Assembly: GCA_958366705.1 (NCBI GenBank)
Contig: CATXCB010000019.1
Location: 1-27,310 of the forward strand
Source of the DNA: an uncultured bacterium
GTDB lineage: Bacteria > Cyanobacteriota > Vampirovibrionia > Gastranaerophilales > Gastranaerophilaceae
Length of the DNA: 27,310 bases
Direction of reading: 5' to 3'
Part shown: positions 14,845-23,682 of the stretch, one piece after another
Layout: each line of letters begins with the position of its first letter
How positions within the stretch are numbered: position 1 is the first letter of the stretch
Program-made: the position numbers and the translations under genes
Notes under the pieces: generated by a model
Seen by the model: the letters and a program-made list of their open reading frames with translations, nothing else
What the model was told of the DNA's origin: nothing
Databases searched by the model: none

Positions 14845-17319
14845 ATGACAACAAAATATTATTTAAATAAAAATTTAGAGTGGGTTGAAATACCTGAATT
14901 AAATGAAGACAAAAGTATAGCACAGACATTTCCACAAAATTATACTTTTGGCATTGATGAAGCTTTAGATGTTGCAGAATTTAGTTTTTTTGCACCAGAA
15001 AAATATCATATACCAGTTGATTCTATTATTAAAATTAATAATGATGAAATTATAAAATATTGGATAGTTAAAGACAGTAAAAGTGCTAAAATGCAATATC
15101 CTAATATTTGGACACAACAAATGCAACGGTTAAATACTTTAACATTAGTTGAACCGATTGATTTATTAAGAGGTTTTAAAGTTGAGCCTTGTGCATTTGC
15201 AGAAAATAGTTATACATTGGAACAAATAATTAAAAGATTATTTGATATAGCAAATTTTGATGCAGAAGTTGAAATACCAAATATAAATTATAATAATCCT
15301 AAACTTACATATGTTTCAACTACCTTATATTTAGTAGCATTTGAAATTGCTAGAACCATTGATTGCATACCTTATTTAGATTTTAATGAAACAACTAAAA
15401 AATGGATTTTGAAATTTCAAAAATTAGATGGATTAAATGGTAAAGAGTATGATATATCTATTTTTTCAAATCCTAAAGACTTTGTAACAGAAATAGGAGA
15501 AGGGCTAGCTAAAAATGTATATTGTGAAGTTAAAAATGTAAATATTGGATTAACTAGGTTTCCTTCTTTAGGAAGCAGAAAAATAGGAAATATAGATGGA
15601 AGTTATAAAATAACTTTAGAAAATATTGGAATCAAAACAAATAATAATATTTCAAATTTATTAGATGTTAGATTATATGGTTACGAATATAATACCGATT
15701 CTATTGATTATAATAATTATTTCTTTTTATATAATAATGTTAATTTAATTTATTATACAGGAACACCAACAGCAACAAATATTATAAATGTAAAACAAAG
15801 AGAAATATTAGTTAAAATACTAAAATTTGATGATTATGAAATTTTAAGTCAAGAAGAAAAAACAAATAAAAATATAATGTATATTTATTATACTAATGAT
15901 GGCATAATTTATCTAAATGATTTGTCAAAAATATGGATAGAAAATGATGTGATTTTTAAAAGTAGCAAATCAAATGATTTTTTGTGGTCAGATTTAGGTG
16001 GAGTAATAAACAACCCAACTAATTATCCTACAGGGCATATTAACGTTGTTAATATAAATTATAGCAATTTAAACTTTTATATTGAATATAAGTCTATTTT
16101 GTCTTTAATGCCATTAATTATTTCCAACAATTCTAAATATGATGATACAACCAATTATAATCAAACTTCGCAACAAGTAGATCCGAATAGAATTGGTAGA
16201 GTTTTGCAAACCTATATTGATAATATGTCATACGGTTCTATGATAAAAAGTGGAGTATTTTATTCTTGGAGTGAAATCCCAATGCCAGGATCAATTATTA
16301 AAGATGGAAATAAAAGATATTTGGTAGATAGTATTACAATAGAACAAAAAAATAAATTTGTAAATGTAGATGCTCAACTTTGTTTAGAAAGAGCAAAGAG
16401 AAGAGAATATATTTCTGCTAATACTGAATTACAAGTTAATTCTATACCTAATGAAGAAATTGTATCTAGACTAACATTAAAAATATATAAAATATTTTTT
16501 AGTATTCAAGATAATTTGTCAAAAACAAATAAAATTAATATAAAAAAATTGCTTTTAAATAATAAATTTAGAAATTATATGTTTTATAATCAATTTTATA
16601 GCAATAATACTGAATATAAACTTTTAGGAGACACAACATTTAGTTTAATTAGCAATAATATAATTTTTAACCAAAAAGCTATAAGTAACATAATATGGGA
16701 TGAGGTAAATGACACAAATGGAATAATAATACCATATAATTATACTGATGAAAATGGTTATATAAAAGATAATGTTAATAATAAAGTAATATTATTCAAT
16801 GCTAGTATACAAGATGTTAAAAATTATCCTATTATAGATTCTATTCCTAGTGAGGACAAAATAATATTAGAATTTTCTAAATTTAGCAAAGATCCTTACG
16901 AAATCTTTAATTTTACTTTTCAAATCAATTATCGAGGTGTAAACAATACTATAGTTCGAGAAGAATATGTAGAATATCTTTTAAATGGAGTTGAAAATCC
17001 TACTTATTCTATAAGATTATTCAATATTAATATTGGAAAGTATGATAATTTACCTAGCGAATATGTGGCAGAAATAGGCTCTGTTAGCGTTTCAGAATTT
17101 GATGAAGAGAATAATTATATTTCAGTTGATTTTACAAGTGTAGAAAACAGTTATAAATCTATTGTATTATTATTAAATGATAAACCAATTATGATTAAAA
17201 ACTATTTTGAAAAACAAACTGGTTTATCATCTTTTAAAATTTATTTAGCAACAGAAGATGGGACACCAGTAAGAACTGGAGTAATGGGAATAGACCCGTA
17301 CGAAGAAGAGTCAAATTAA
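14845..17319 (+). CDS. Tail hub / minor tail protein
   Basis: 824 residues. The N-terminal 150 residues (FGIDEALDVAEFSFFAPEKY, IIKYWIVKDSKSAKM, LVEPIDLLRGFKVEPCAF, YTLEQIIKRLFDIA) look like the first domain of baseplate hub/tail-tip proteins. Residues about 470-530 (YGSMIKSGVFYSW, PGSIIKDGNKRYLVDSITIEQ, DAQLCLERAKRREYISAN) resemble the end of the hub domain in Firmicute phages, where such a segment links to the receptor-binding part. The C-terminal 300 residues are beta-rich and unassigned. No peptidase or lysozyme motif is visible. The RBS is weak (GAAAGG). The gene is the most AT-rich long gene here. Confidence 0.65.
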   Translation: MTTKYYLNKNLEWVEIPELNEDKSIAQTFPQNYTFGIDEALDVAEFSFFAPEKYHIPVDSIIKINNDEIIKYWIVKDSKSAKMQYPNIWTQQMQRLNTLTLVEPIDLLRGFKVEPCAFAENSYTLEQIIKRLFDIANFDAEVEIPNINYNNPKLTYVSTTLYLVAFEIARTIDCIPYLDFNETTKKWILKFQKLDGLNGKEYDISIFSNPKDFVTEIGEGLAKNVYCEVKNVNIGLTRFPSLGSRKIGNIDGSYKITLENIGIKTNNNISNLLDVRLYGYEYNTDSIDYNNYFFLYNNVNLIYYTGTPTATNIINVKQREILVKILKFDDYEILSQEEKTNKNIMYIYYTNDGIIYLNDLSKIWIENDVIFKSSKSNDFLWSDLGGVINNPTNYPTGHINVVNINYSNLNFYIEYKSILSLMPLIISNNSKYDDTTNYNQTSQQVDPNRIGRVLQTYIDNMSYGSMIKSGVFYSWSEIPMPGSIIKDGNKRYLVDSITIEQKNKFVNVDAQLCLERAKRREYISANTELQVNSIPNEEIVSRLTLKIYKIFFSIQDNLSKTNKINIKKLLLNNKFRNYMFYNQFYSNNTEYKLLGDTTFSLISNNIIFNQKAISNIIWDEVNDTNGIIIPYNYTDENGYIKDNVNNKVILFNASIQDVKNYPIIDSIPSEDKIILEFSKFSKDPYEIFNFTFQINYRGVNNTIVREEYVEYLLNGVENPTYSIRLFNINIGKYDNLPSEYVAEIGSVSVSEFDEENNYISVDFTSVENSYKSIVLLLNDKPIMIKNYFEKQTGLSSFKIYLATEDGTPVRTGVMGIDPYEEESN

Positions 17320-17336
17320 TTGGCTCTTTTATTTTT
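17307..17336 (+). terminator. Terminator overlapping the hub gene stop
   Basis: AGAGTCAA-ATTAA-TTGGCTCT (8-bp stem, one G.U) followed by TTTATTTTTT. The hub stop codon (TAA, 17317-17319) lies in the loop, so the translating ribosome covers the stem and may modulate termination. Confidence 0.7.
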
Positions 17337-17353
17337 TAGAAAGGAGAAATTAA

Positions 17354-19774
17354 ATGATAAATAATTTAGCAAAAGTAATAATTGCTGAAAATGGAAGTAT
17401 TAAAGATTTTGAAGATACTGCTTTTCTAGTATCTAATGCTGATGAAGTAAATTCAATACAAATGTATGTTCCAGATAGTATTGGTTCTAGTTTAGTGCAA
17501 TTGTCTTTTAAAAGAGCAGATGGCTTTGTTATTTCTAATAGACAAATGGAACTTATAACAGTTTTAGACCCTGCAAGTGGGGCAGATGTAGAAGTATTAA
17601 CCAAACTTTATGAATATCAATTCAAAGAAGACGACAGAATTTTGGATATAGCAGGCCAATTGCAGATATCAGCATTAATAAAGGATGGAACAAAAACTTT
17701 AGCCACTCCTTATTTTTGCCTTTATATTAGGAAAAATATTAAGCCAAATTTAGAAACAAAAACAGAGGAAGAATTTTATCAAGAAGGATTAGAAATTGTC
17801 GAGAAAGCACAAATTGATATTAATAATCATAAAGCCGATTATGGAAATCCACATAAAGTAAGAGCAGATCAAGTTCCTATTTCAAATGAAAACCAAACAT
17901 TAGTTTCAGAAAAATTAGAAGATATTTCCGAGAGCATAAATTTAAGTAACAATAATATTTCTAATTTACAACAAAAAGATATTGAATTAGAACAGACAAT
18001 AGAACAAAATGCGAATGAGGCAAAAGATTATACAGATAAAAATACATTTCAACTTCAACAAAACATTAATGTTTTGTTTTCCGAAGTTCAAAATCTAAAC
18101 GGAAATAAACTAAATAAAATATTCAACGACATAGCTATTGCTAATAATCTTGCAGAAAACGATTATTTTGTCTTAAATAGTGGAAATCAAGCATATAGAA
18201 TTTCTGTTGAAAATATGAAAAGTATTTTTGGCGGAGGTGGAAGTGATCATTATAAAGGAGATTTTATAAGTTATGAAGAATTAGTTGAAACATATCCTAC
18301 AGCAAAATCTGGAGATTATGCATTTGTAAATGTTGGAAGTCAAATGATCATGTATGTATGGGACAATTCTGGCGAAGATGAAACAATGCAAGGTTTTTGG
18401 CGGGAAACCACATCGGGTAAATATGTCTTAACAACAACTTTTGCAAGTTTTCAAGAAATGTTGTTAGATGGCTCTTTAATTGTTGATACAGCTAAAAATT
18501 TTGATAATGGAGATGGAACAAAAACAAATATTAAACAAACAGTTGATGCTTTTAAAACAAAAATATTAGATTTAGAACAAATTATTGAACCTATTTTTAC
18601 ACATATGGACAATAATAGTGCTATTGGTACTATTACTGATGAGCAATGGTTAATAATAAAAAATAATCAAAATGTAAAATTAAAAGCTACTATACCGATT
18701 TCCGAAACTTCTTATGTTGTTGCTATAGGTGAAAAGAAAAATGTTTTGTATAATAATGGAGAAATTAATGAAATTGATTTTAAAAGTTTTTTGTATGGTT
18801 ATATACATTTAAATATTGTTGTTAAACCTAATTTACAAGTTTTAGTAGAATTAAAAGAATATGCACTTGCTGAAAGCTTAAATATAAGAACTAGCAATAT
18901 GAATTTGATAATCGGTTTATCAAATGAAGATTCTTTAATTGAAAAAAGTATAGATTTATCACCACTCATTCAAACAGTTGTTGATGAAAACGATGTTTAT
19001 ATAGTTAATTATGACGATGTTACAACAGATTCAAAGGTTTTAAATTTTTTAAAAAATAATCAACCAGAAAAAATAGTAGTTATTGATTCAAATAGTACCA
19101 AAAAAAGATATATGTGCTTTGTTGGTATACAGCAATCAACAGATTTTACAGATTATAAATATCAATTAATATTAATTAAAGATGATACTTTGCTTATAAA
19201 TGCCAATGATCCCATTCTTTATACAAAATATGGAGTTACTATTAGATTTTATGATAATGGCACAATATCAAAATTTAATGGTAATTATACTTTTCGTTAT
19301 AGCCCAGATACATTTACAATAACATATCAAGGATTTACTATTAATCCCGCTACAGATGAAGAAATAACAACTGGAACAAACGATGTCAAAGCAATCACTC
19401 CAAAAGGGTTAAAAACTTATATGGATGGATTATCTTTTGGCTATGTTGTCCCAACTGTTTATATAACAAACGCATCTTTGGAAAGTGGAACATTTTCAGG
19501 AGATGATTTAACAAATTTACAAAACGATCCAAACACTATTATTTATCAAGCAAACGAAGATTCAACTAATGATGCTTATACAATTTTAGGTGAAACTGCA
19601 GGTACAAGAACGTTTGGTAATTTTAAAGGGAATATTGTTTACAAAATAGAAGTAAATTTAGCTGACGGAACTTGGTTAAAAACAAATGTGGATATTGTAA
19701 CACAAAGCGAATTTAACTCAACAATTGGAGATATTAATAGTATTTTAGATACTATCAATGGTGAGGTAATTTAA
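17354..19774 (+). CDS. BppU-like receptor-binding / baseplate protein
   Basis: 806 residues with AAGGAGA upstream. Residues 1-130 look like a BppU N-terminal domain (FVISNRQMELIT, FKEDDRILDIAGQLQISALIKDG, TPYFCLYIRKNI). Next is a phage tail-fibre repeat, HKADYGNPHKVRADQVP at 159-175, the 'H..D..NPH.VTA.QVG' type. A long helical stalk (about 185-260) with repeated Gln/Asn/Glu follows, then a Gly-rich hinge (FGGGGSDHYKGDF, near 295) and all-beta C-terminal domains, which should carry receptor binding. The TGTNDVKAITPKGLKTYMD element near residue 680 is a common fibre motif. It attaches to the hub and recognises the host surface. Confidence 0.82.
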   Translation: MINNLAKVIIAENGSIKDFEDTAFLVSNADEVNSIQMYVPDSIGSSLVQLSFKRADGFVISNRQMELITVLDPASGADVEVLTKLYEYQFKEDDRILDIAGQLQISALIKDGTKTLATPYFCLYIRKNIKPNLETKTEEEFYQEGLEIVEKAQIDINNHKADYGNPHKVRADQVPISNENQTLVSEKLEDISESINLSNNNISNLQQKDIELEQTIEQNANEAKDYTDKNTFQLQQNINVLFSEVQNLNGNKLNKIFNDIAIANNLAENDYFVLNSGNQAYRISVENMKSIFGGGGSDHYKGDFISYEELVETYPTAKSGDYAFVNVGSQMIMYVWDNSGEDETMQGFWRETTSGKYVLTTTFASFQEMLLDGSLIVDTAKNFDNGDGTKTNIKQTVDAFKTKILDLEQIIEPIFTHMDNNSAIGTITDEQWLIIKNNQNVKLKATIPISETSYVVAIGEKKNVLYNNGEINEIDFKSFLYGYIHLNIVVKPNLQVLVELKEYALAESLNIRTSNMNLIIGLSNEDSLIEKSIDLSPLIQTVVDENDVYIVNYDDVTTDSKVLNFLKNNQPEKIVVIDSNSTKKRYMCFVGIQQSTDFTDYKYQLILIKDDTLLINANDPILYTKYGVTIRFYDNGTISKFNGNYTFRYSPDTFTITYQGFTINPATDEEITTGTNDVKAITPKGLKTYMDGLSFGYVVPTVYITNASLESGTFSGDDLTNLQNDPNTIIYQANEDSTNDAYTILGETAGTRTFGNFKGNIVYKIEVNLADGTWLKTNVDIVTQSEFNSTIGDINSILDTINGEVI

Positions 19775-19775
19775 A

Positions 19776-20342
19776 ATGGGAACAACTGCGCAAAAATTAC
19801 AAAAAATTTTAGATACTAAAGCAGCTTTAAAAAATGTAATTAATGAAGCGAAAGAGGGGACAATAACTGATGATACTCCTTTTGATGAATACCCTATTCA
19901 AGTTAGCAATATTATAAATTCATCAAGTTTTACAGATCCTAATGTAACTTTTTCATATTATAATTCAAGTTCAAAATTATATTTAGAATATGCGGGAACA
20001 ATGGATAGTTTATATGATAATAAACTATTTATTTATAAACATAATGTTACAATAAAATATAAAGATAGTAGTAGCAGTAGTACAACAAATTCAACAACTA
20101 GAGACATATATGTTATGTTTTCAATGAATTCTACTAATAAAGTTATAAAAGTAACAGCTATACCAACACCGAATAAACAAATGGTAATATGCAGACCTAG
20201 TGGAACTGACCATAATTTATCAAGTAGTGGTGGCAATAGTTTTTCTTATTTAGGTTTTACCTTTACTAGTACTAGTGGAGTTGTTACTGGAGCAACACTA
20301 AATAGCAGTGAATTACTATATGTTATAGATTCAAATGAATAA
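19776..20342 (+). CDS. Fibre-like structural protein, 188 aa
   Basis: The N-terminus TTAQKLQKILDTKAALKNVINEAKEG...PFDEYPIQV (residues 3-45) is the anchoring motif often found at the start of phage tail-fibre or adhesin proteins in Firmicutes ('ta.KL..I...K..IK.aI..kG'). The rest is a Ser/Thr-rich beta domain (KDSSSSSTTNSTTRD, GLFTFTSTSGVVTG-like strands). It probably caps or accompanies the receptor-binding protein encoded directly upstream. RBS GAGGTAA. The last bases overlap the next gene. Confidence 0.6.
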   Translation: MGTTAQKLQKILDTKAALKNVINEAKEGTITDDTPFDEYPIQVSNIINSSSFTDPNVTFSYYNSSSKLYLEYAGTMDSLYDNKLFIYKHNVTIKYKDSSSSSTTNSTTRDIYVMFSMNSTNKVIKVTAIPTPNKQMVICRPSGTDHNLSSSGGNSFSYLGFTFTSTSGVVTGATLNSSELLYVIDSNE

Positions 20343-20658
20343 TATGAAAAATAAATATTTTAAATTAAAATTATTAATAAAAAAATTAATATTGTTGTTG
20401 TTAATACTTAATTTTGTAGATTATTTATTGACTTTAAATAATTTAAATAATTTTAAAGAAGCAAATTTGTTAATGGAACAATTGTTAGATAAACCTTTTT
20501 TGCTAGGAATTGTCAAAATAATTATTGTTCCTTGTCTTTTGCTTTTTATTTTTTTAAAAATTAAAAAACCAAAATTATTGTACTTTTTGTTATTAATTGT
20601 AACAAACTTAATCTACAGTTATGCAGTGATTTTGGGTTTTTTTATAGCAATTAATTAA
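20335..20658 (+). CDS. Small three-TM membrane protein, DUF5658-like
   Basis: 107 residues from ATG 20335 (alternative ATG 20344; neither has a strong RBS). There are three membrane helices at about residues 14-33, 55-75 and 84-106. The stretch LNFVDYLLTL...FKEANLLMEQLLDKP between the first two resembles the DUF5658 pattern (a first helix with an acidic residue, then 'EaNPlm'). Location between a fibre gene and an HTH gene is unusual for a lysis gene; a host-membrane role such as exclusion or lysis timing is possible but unproven. Confidence 0.55.
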   Translation: MNNMKNKYFKLKLLIKKLILLLLILNFVDYLLTLNNLNNFKEANLLMEQLLDKPFLLGIVKIIIVPCLLLFIFLKIKKPKLLYFLLLIVTNLIYSYAVILGFFIAIN

Positions 20659-20671
20659 TTTTGGGGGTAAA

Positions 20672-20893
20672 ATGAAAAATTTTAGGGGGGAAATACTAAA
20701 AATTTTAGATGGTCATATTGATGAAAATTATATTGAAAAATTGTGTATTAAGAAAGGAGTTTTTTATTTAAGTGAGACAATTTTTTTATATACTCGAAAT
20801 ACTTGTGAAGAAGTAGCCGATATTTTAAATATTTCAACAAGAACAGTAAACAGAAGAATAAAAAAATTTATTGATGTCATTAAATTGTCATAA
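20672..20893 (+). CDS. Small HTH DNA-binding protein, 73 aa
   Basis: Residues about 44-70 (TCEEVADILNISTRTVNRRIKKFIDVI) form a clear helix-turn-helix: helix, tight turn after NIS, recognition helix TRTVNRRIKKF. The N-terminal half is helical and may dimerise. It is preceded by a GGGGGT Shine-Dalgarno. Immediately downstream, and partly inside its last codons, lie three GTCAT repeats at 11-bp spacing and a promoter, so it may control the following gene block. It is too small for a classical Cro/CI call; role inferred. Confidence 0.65.
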   Translation: MKNFRGEILKILDGHIDENYIEKLCIKKGVFYLSETIFLYTRNTCEEVADILNISTRTVNRRIKKFIDVIKLS

Positions 20894-20930
20894 AAGCGTC
20901 ATTGTTTAAAAAAAGATTACATTTTATAAT
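20876..20930 (+). promoter_or_regulatory. Second promoter with three phased GTCAT repeats
   Basis: A perfect TATAAT (20925-20930) lies 17 bases after a weak -35, TTGTTT (20902-20907). Upstream, GTCAT occurs at 20876, 20887 and 20898, each 11 bp apart, ending at the -35. A poor -35 plus phased upstream repeats is the expected look of an activator-dependent promoter. It would drive the block from 20969. Confidence 0.6.
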
Positions 20931-20968
20931 TTTGTTGTATAGATTTTTAAAAATGAAGGAGTAAAACT

Positions 20969-21334
20969 ATGCAATCTAATTTTTATGGTAATCCTTATGG
21001 GAATAATTTTTATCCAAATTATCAAAATCAATATCAGCAAGCAAGACCTAACATAATTTTTTCTTTTGTAAATGGTATTGATGACGCAAAGGCTTATATT
21101 TTGCAACCAAATCAAACTGCTTATTTAAAAGATAATAATAGTACTTTTTTGTATGAAAAAAGAGCAGATCAACAAGGAAGGTATACTCTTGAAACATATG
21201 ATTTGGTTAAACTAGATAAAAATGAGGATTATGCTAAAAAATCAGATTTTGAAGCATTAAAATTGGAAGTTAATAGAATTTCTGAATTGCTTGCAAAAAA
21301 TCAACAAGTAGGAGGTTCTAAAGATGAACAATAA
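20969..21334 (+). CDS. Conserved phage accessory protein (NGIDDAKAY type)
   Basis: 121 residues with AAGGAG upstream. The N-terminus is Asn/Tyr/Gln-rich (NFYGNPYGNNFYPNYQNQYQQ). A small beta domain follows, FVNGIDDAKAYILQPNQTAYLKD...FLYEKRADQQGRYTLETYDL (about 30-85), a pattern that I recognise from unassigned gut Firmicute phage proteins. The C-terminal DFEALKLEVNRISELLAKN is a short coiled coil. Probably a virion component or assembly factor; overlaps the next gene by 11 bases. Confidence 0.65.
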   Translation: MQSNFYGNPYGNNFYPNYQNQYQQARPNIIFSFVNGIDDAKAYILQPNQTAYLKDNNSTFLYEKRADQQGRYTLETYDLVKLDKNEDYAKKSDFEALKLEVNRISELLAKNQQVGGSKDEQ

Positions 21335-21584
21335 TCCAATGACAATATTTAGTCAAATGATGCAAATGGGTAAAAATCCACAACAAATTATGCAACAAAT
21401 TCGGCAAATGGCAATGAAGAATCCACAAATGCAACAAATGCTTAATCAAATTCAAGTTGCAAACAATCAAATGCAACAAAGTGGGATGTCACCTCAACAA
21501 TATGTACAACAATTCGCTAAACAAAATAATCTTAACTTACAACCTATGCTTCAAATGTTAAATCAAATGGGTATTAAGTTGTAG
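21324..21584 (+). CDS. Met/Gln-rich small protein, 86 aa
   Basis: Extremely rich in Met and Gln (MQQIRQMAMKNPQMQQMLNQ and similar), forming amphipathic helices with repeated NPQ(Q/M) turns. Homologues with the same composition occur beside the 20969-type gene in gut phages; the function is unknown. The Met/Gln bias suggests a packed helical or amyloid-like structural role. The start overlaps the upstream gene; AGGAGG is about 12 bases upstream. Confidence 0.65.
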   Translation: MNNNPMTIFSQMMQMGKNPQQIMQQIRQMAMKNPQMQQMLNQIQVANNQMQQSGMSPQQYVQQFAKQNNLNLQPMLQMLNQMGIKL

Positions 21585-21630
21585 GTCGACATGCAACCTT
21601 AATATAAATTTAATTTTAAGGAGAAAAAAT

Positions 21631-22428
21631 ATGGCTTATTTTGAAGGTGAAATTCCAACAGTTGTTTCAGGAAATAATAGCAATGGCTTTGGCAACGGAT
21701 TCTCAGATGGATGGTGGGGAATTATATTAATTGCCTTATTGTTTGGTTGGGGTCGTGGTGGCTATGGCTTTGGTGGCGGAAATGGTGGAAATGGTGAAGT
21801 AGTAGGTTATGAACTTGGTAAAATGGCTACACAAGCAGATATAGCAGCTGGATTTAATAATAGTGCTGTTTTAGGATCATTGAATGACTTAAAACTTGGT
21901 CAAGCTGGCATTCAACAAACATTATGTCAAGGCTTTAGTGGTGTTAATACAGCAATTATGCAAAATGGTTATGAAACACGTTCCGCAATTACTGATTTAG
22001 GTTATAGATTGCAAGATTGTTGTTGCCAAACTCAGCGTGCAATTGATGGTGTAAATTACAATTTAGCTCAATCAACTTGTGCTTTACAAAACACAATGAA
22101 TATGAATACGCGCGATTTAATTGAAAATCAAAATGCAAATTATCGTGCAATTCATGAAGAGTTAGTTGCTAACAAAATTGAAGCTAAGAATGAACGTATT
22201 GCAGCATTAACTCAACAAGTTAACGCATTACAATTCGCTGCATCACAACAAGCACAAAATGCTTATATTGCAGCTAATCAAGAAGCACAAACGGCTGAAT
22301 TAATACGTAGACTTGGCAAAGATTGTCCAGTTCCTGCATATGTTGTGCCAAATCCTAATTGTTGCTATGGTAATCCATTAGGTGTATCATACAATCAAGG
22401 TAATTGCTGTGCATCCACAATTCAATAG
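21631..22428 (+). CDS. Gly/Trp/Cys-rich conserved phage protein, 265 aa
   Basis: AAGGAG precedes ATG 21631. The N-terminus has one apolar segment (WWGIILIALLFGWGRGGYG, about 28-46) running into a Gly-rich tract. The middle is helical, with YELGKMATQADIAAGFNN, a CCC cluster (LQDCCCQTQRAIDGVNY, about 129-145) and IHEELVANKIEAKNERIAALTQQVNALQ. The C-terminus is CPVPAYVVPNPNCCYGNPLG...CC. These landmarks define a family common in gut Firmicute phages whose function is not known. The cysteines suggest disulphide or metal cross-links, so it may be a virion or envelope-exposed protein. Higher GC than its neighbours. Confidence 0.75.
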   Translation: MAYFEGEIPTVVSGNNSNGFGNGFSDGWWGIILIALLFGWGRGGYGFGGGNGGNGEVVGYELGKMATQADIAAGFNNSAVLGSLNDLKLGQAGIQQTLCQGFSGVNTAIMQNGYETRSAITDLGYRLQDCCCQTQRAIDGVNYNLAQSTCALQNTMNMNTRDLIENQNANYRAIHEELVANKIEAKNERIAALTQQVNALQFAASQQAQNAYIAANQEAQTAELIRRLGKDCPVPAYVVPNPNCCYGNPLGVSYNQGNCCASTIQ

Positions 22429-22457
22429 TTGAGAGAAAAGGATTAATTATCCTCATT

Positions 22458-22487
22458 AAGAGCATAGTTGATTCTATGCTCTTTATT
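22458..22487 (+). terminator. Hairpin terminator after the Gly/Cys-rich gene
   Basis: AAGAGCATAG-TTGATT-CTATGCTCTT is a perfect 10-bp stem, followed by TATTATTT instead of a clean U-run. The stem is strong, the tail is weak, so partial termination or 3' end protection is likely. Confidence 0.65.
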
Positions 22488-22509
22488 ATTTGAAAGGAGT
22501 ATATAAAAA

Positions 22510-22950
22510 ATGTTATTATTGGGGGCAAAAAATACCGCTAGTCAAACAGTCTTGACAAATGGTATTGTAAATTTGGGGGCAGTTTACCGCAAATACTGCA
22601 AAAAGAATTGCGGAGTAACTACGTTTACTTTTGATGGCAATAGTATAGCTTTAAATCAAAAAGGGATTTATCATCTTACATTAACAGCTAATGTTGCAGG
22701 AACAGCAGCTGGAGATGTAACGTTACAATTAGTAGAAAATGGATTTTTAATACCTGGTGCTTTAGCAACTGAGTCCATCACTACAGCAACCACTGAATTA
22801 AGAAATTTAACACTTGATTATTACTTTTTAGTAGACAATACTTGCATTTTAGGATGCGAAACGACTTTAGCAAAAACTATCACTGTAGTAAATACAGGAG
22901 TAGGTGCAACAATTAGCAATTTAGTTGTTAATGTTGAAAAAGTGCTATAG
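22510..22950 (+). CDS. Jelly-roll-like phage structural protein, 146 aa
   Basis: AAAGGAG lies upstream of ATG 22510. The sequence is a succession of beta strands: TVLTNGIVNLGAVYRK, FTFDGNSIALNQKGIYHLTLTANVA, DVTLQLVENGFLIPGALATES, LRNLTLDYYFLV, TITVVNTGVGATISNLVVNVEKV. This is the C1q/TNF or BclA-C-terminal type of trimeric jelly roll often used by phages for surface decoration. Two Cys pairs (CKKNC, CILGC) are added. It is probably exposed on the particle; a decoration or adhesion role is inferred from fold and neighbours. Confidence 0.7.
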   Translation: MLLLGAKNTASQTVLTNGIVNLGAVYRKYCKKNCGVTTFTFDGNSIALNQKGIYHLTLTANVAGTAAGDVTLQLVENGFLIPGALATESITTATTELRNLTLDYYFLVDNTCILGCETTLAKTITVVNTGVGATISNLVVNVEKVL

Positions 22951-22962
22951 GGGGTATTGACT

Positions 22963-23682
22963 ATGGAAAGAAATAGATTCTTAAAGCAAGAAATGGATGG
23001 TCGTCGTGGTCGTAGAGGACGTGGACGAGATCGTGCAAGTGGTATGGATGGAAGAAATCCATATGGCTCAAGGGGTGGCTATGTAACGTCATCAAGGCGG
23101 GGGCGAGATAGAGCAATGGATAGTAGAGACTATCGTTCAGAATATGATTCTCGATACGATAGCAGATATGATGCCAACGATAGAGCAAGCGATGGTCATT
23201 ATGGTTTTGAACGACCTAGAGAATATCGTCGACCTATGGAATATGAAATTTTTGGGGAAATGACATATAGAGATAGAGAAGATTACTATGGCAGTGATGG
23301 TCGCAATGATTATCGCTATGAAAATTATGGTCAAGGGTATAATGATTATGCTTCAGAAGATCCAAAGCAAGAATACAAGAAAGAGCTTGAAGAATGGATT
23401 AAAAAAATGAAAAATAAAGATAGATTTCAACTATCTAAACAAGAAGTATTAAACAAAGCCAAACAAATGGGAGTGAACTTTGAAGAATATTCTGAAGAAG
23501 AATTTTATGCAGTATATCTTGCTATGGTGACTCGCTATAAAACTATTGGTAATGATCCACACGTTTATCTAACTTTAGCAAAGCAATTTTTAGAAGATGA
23601 TGATATAGAATTGAATCCAAGTGAAAAAGTATATGCATATTTGAACTATGTAGTCTTAGGAAAAGGACTAGATGAAGTATAA
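22963..23682 (+). CDS. Arg-rich disordered N-terminus plus helical domain, 239 aa
   Basis: ATG 22963 has AGGGGG at a good distance; the TTG at 22957 is too close to it. Residues 1-125 are low-complexity and basic with repeated RGR, RDRA, DYR and YDSRYD units, clearly disordered. Residues about 130-239 form a helical domain (KKELEEWIKKMKNKDRF, LSKQEVLNKAKQMGVNFEEYSEEEFYAVYLAM, HVYLTLAKQFLEDDD, AYLNYVVLG). The same two-part layout occurs in gut phage proteins of unknown function next to the Gly/Cys-rich gene. The Arg tract could bind nucleic acid or the capsid. It overlaps the peptidase gene by 11 bases. Confidence 0.7.
   Translation: MERNRFLKQEMDGRRGRRGRGRDRASGMDGRNPYGSRGGYVTSSRRGRDRAMDSRDYRSEYDSRYDSRYDANDRASDGHYGFERPREYRRPMEYEIFGEMTYRDREDYYGSDGRNDYRYENYGQGYNDYASEDPKQEYKKELEEWIKKMKNKDRFQLSKQEVLNKAKQMGVNFEEYSEEEFYAVYLAMVTRYKTIGNDPHVYLTLAKQFLEDDDIELNPSEKVYAYLNYVVLGKGLDEV

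Noticed and set aside
21597..21622. CCTTAA/TTAAGG hairpin over the RBS of the Gly/Cys-rich gene
   Set aside because: Stem has only two G-C pairs and a long AT loop; too weak to claim RBS sequestration in such AT-rich DNA.
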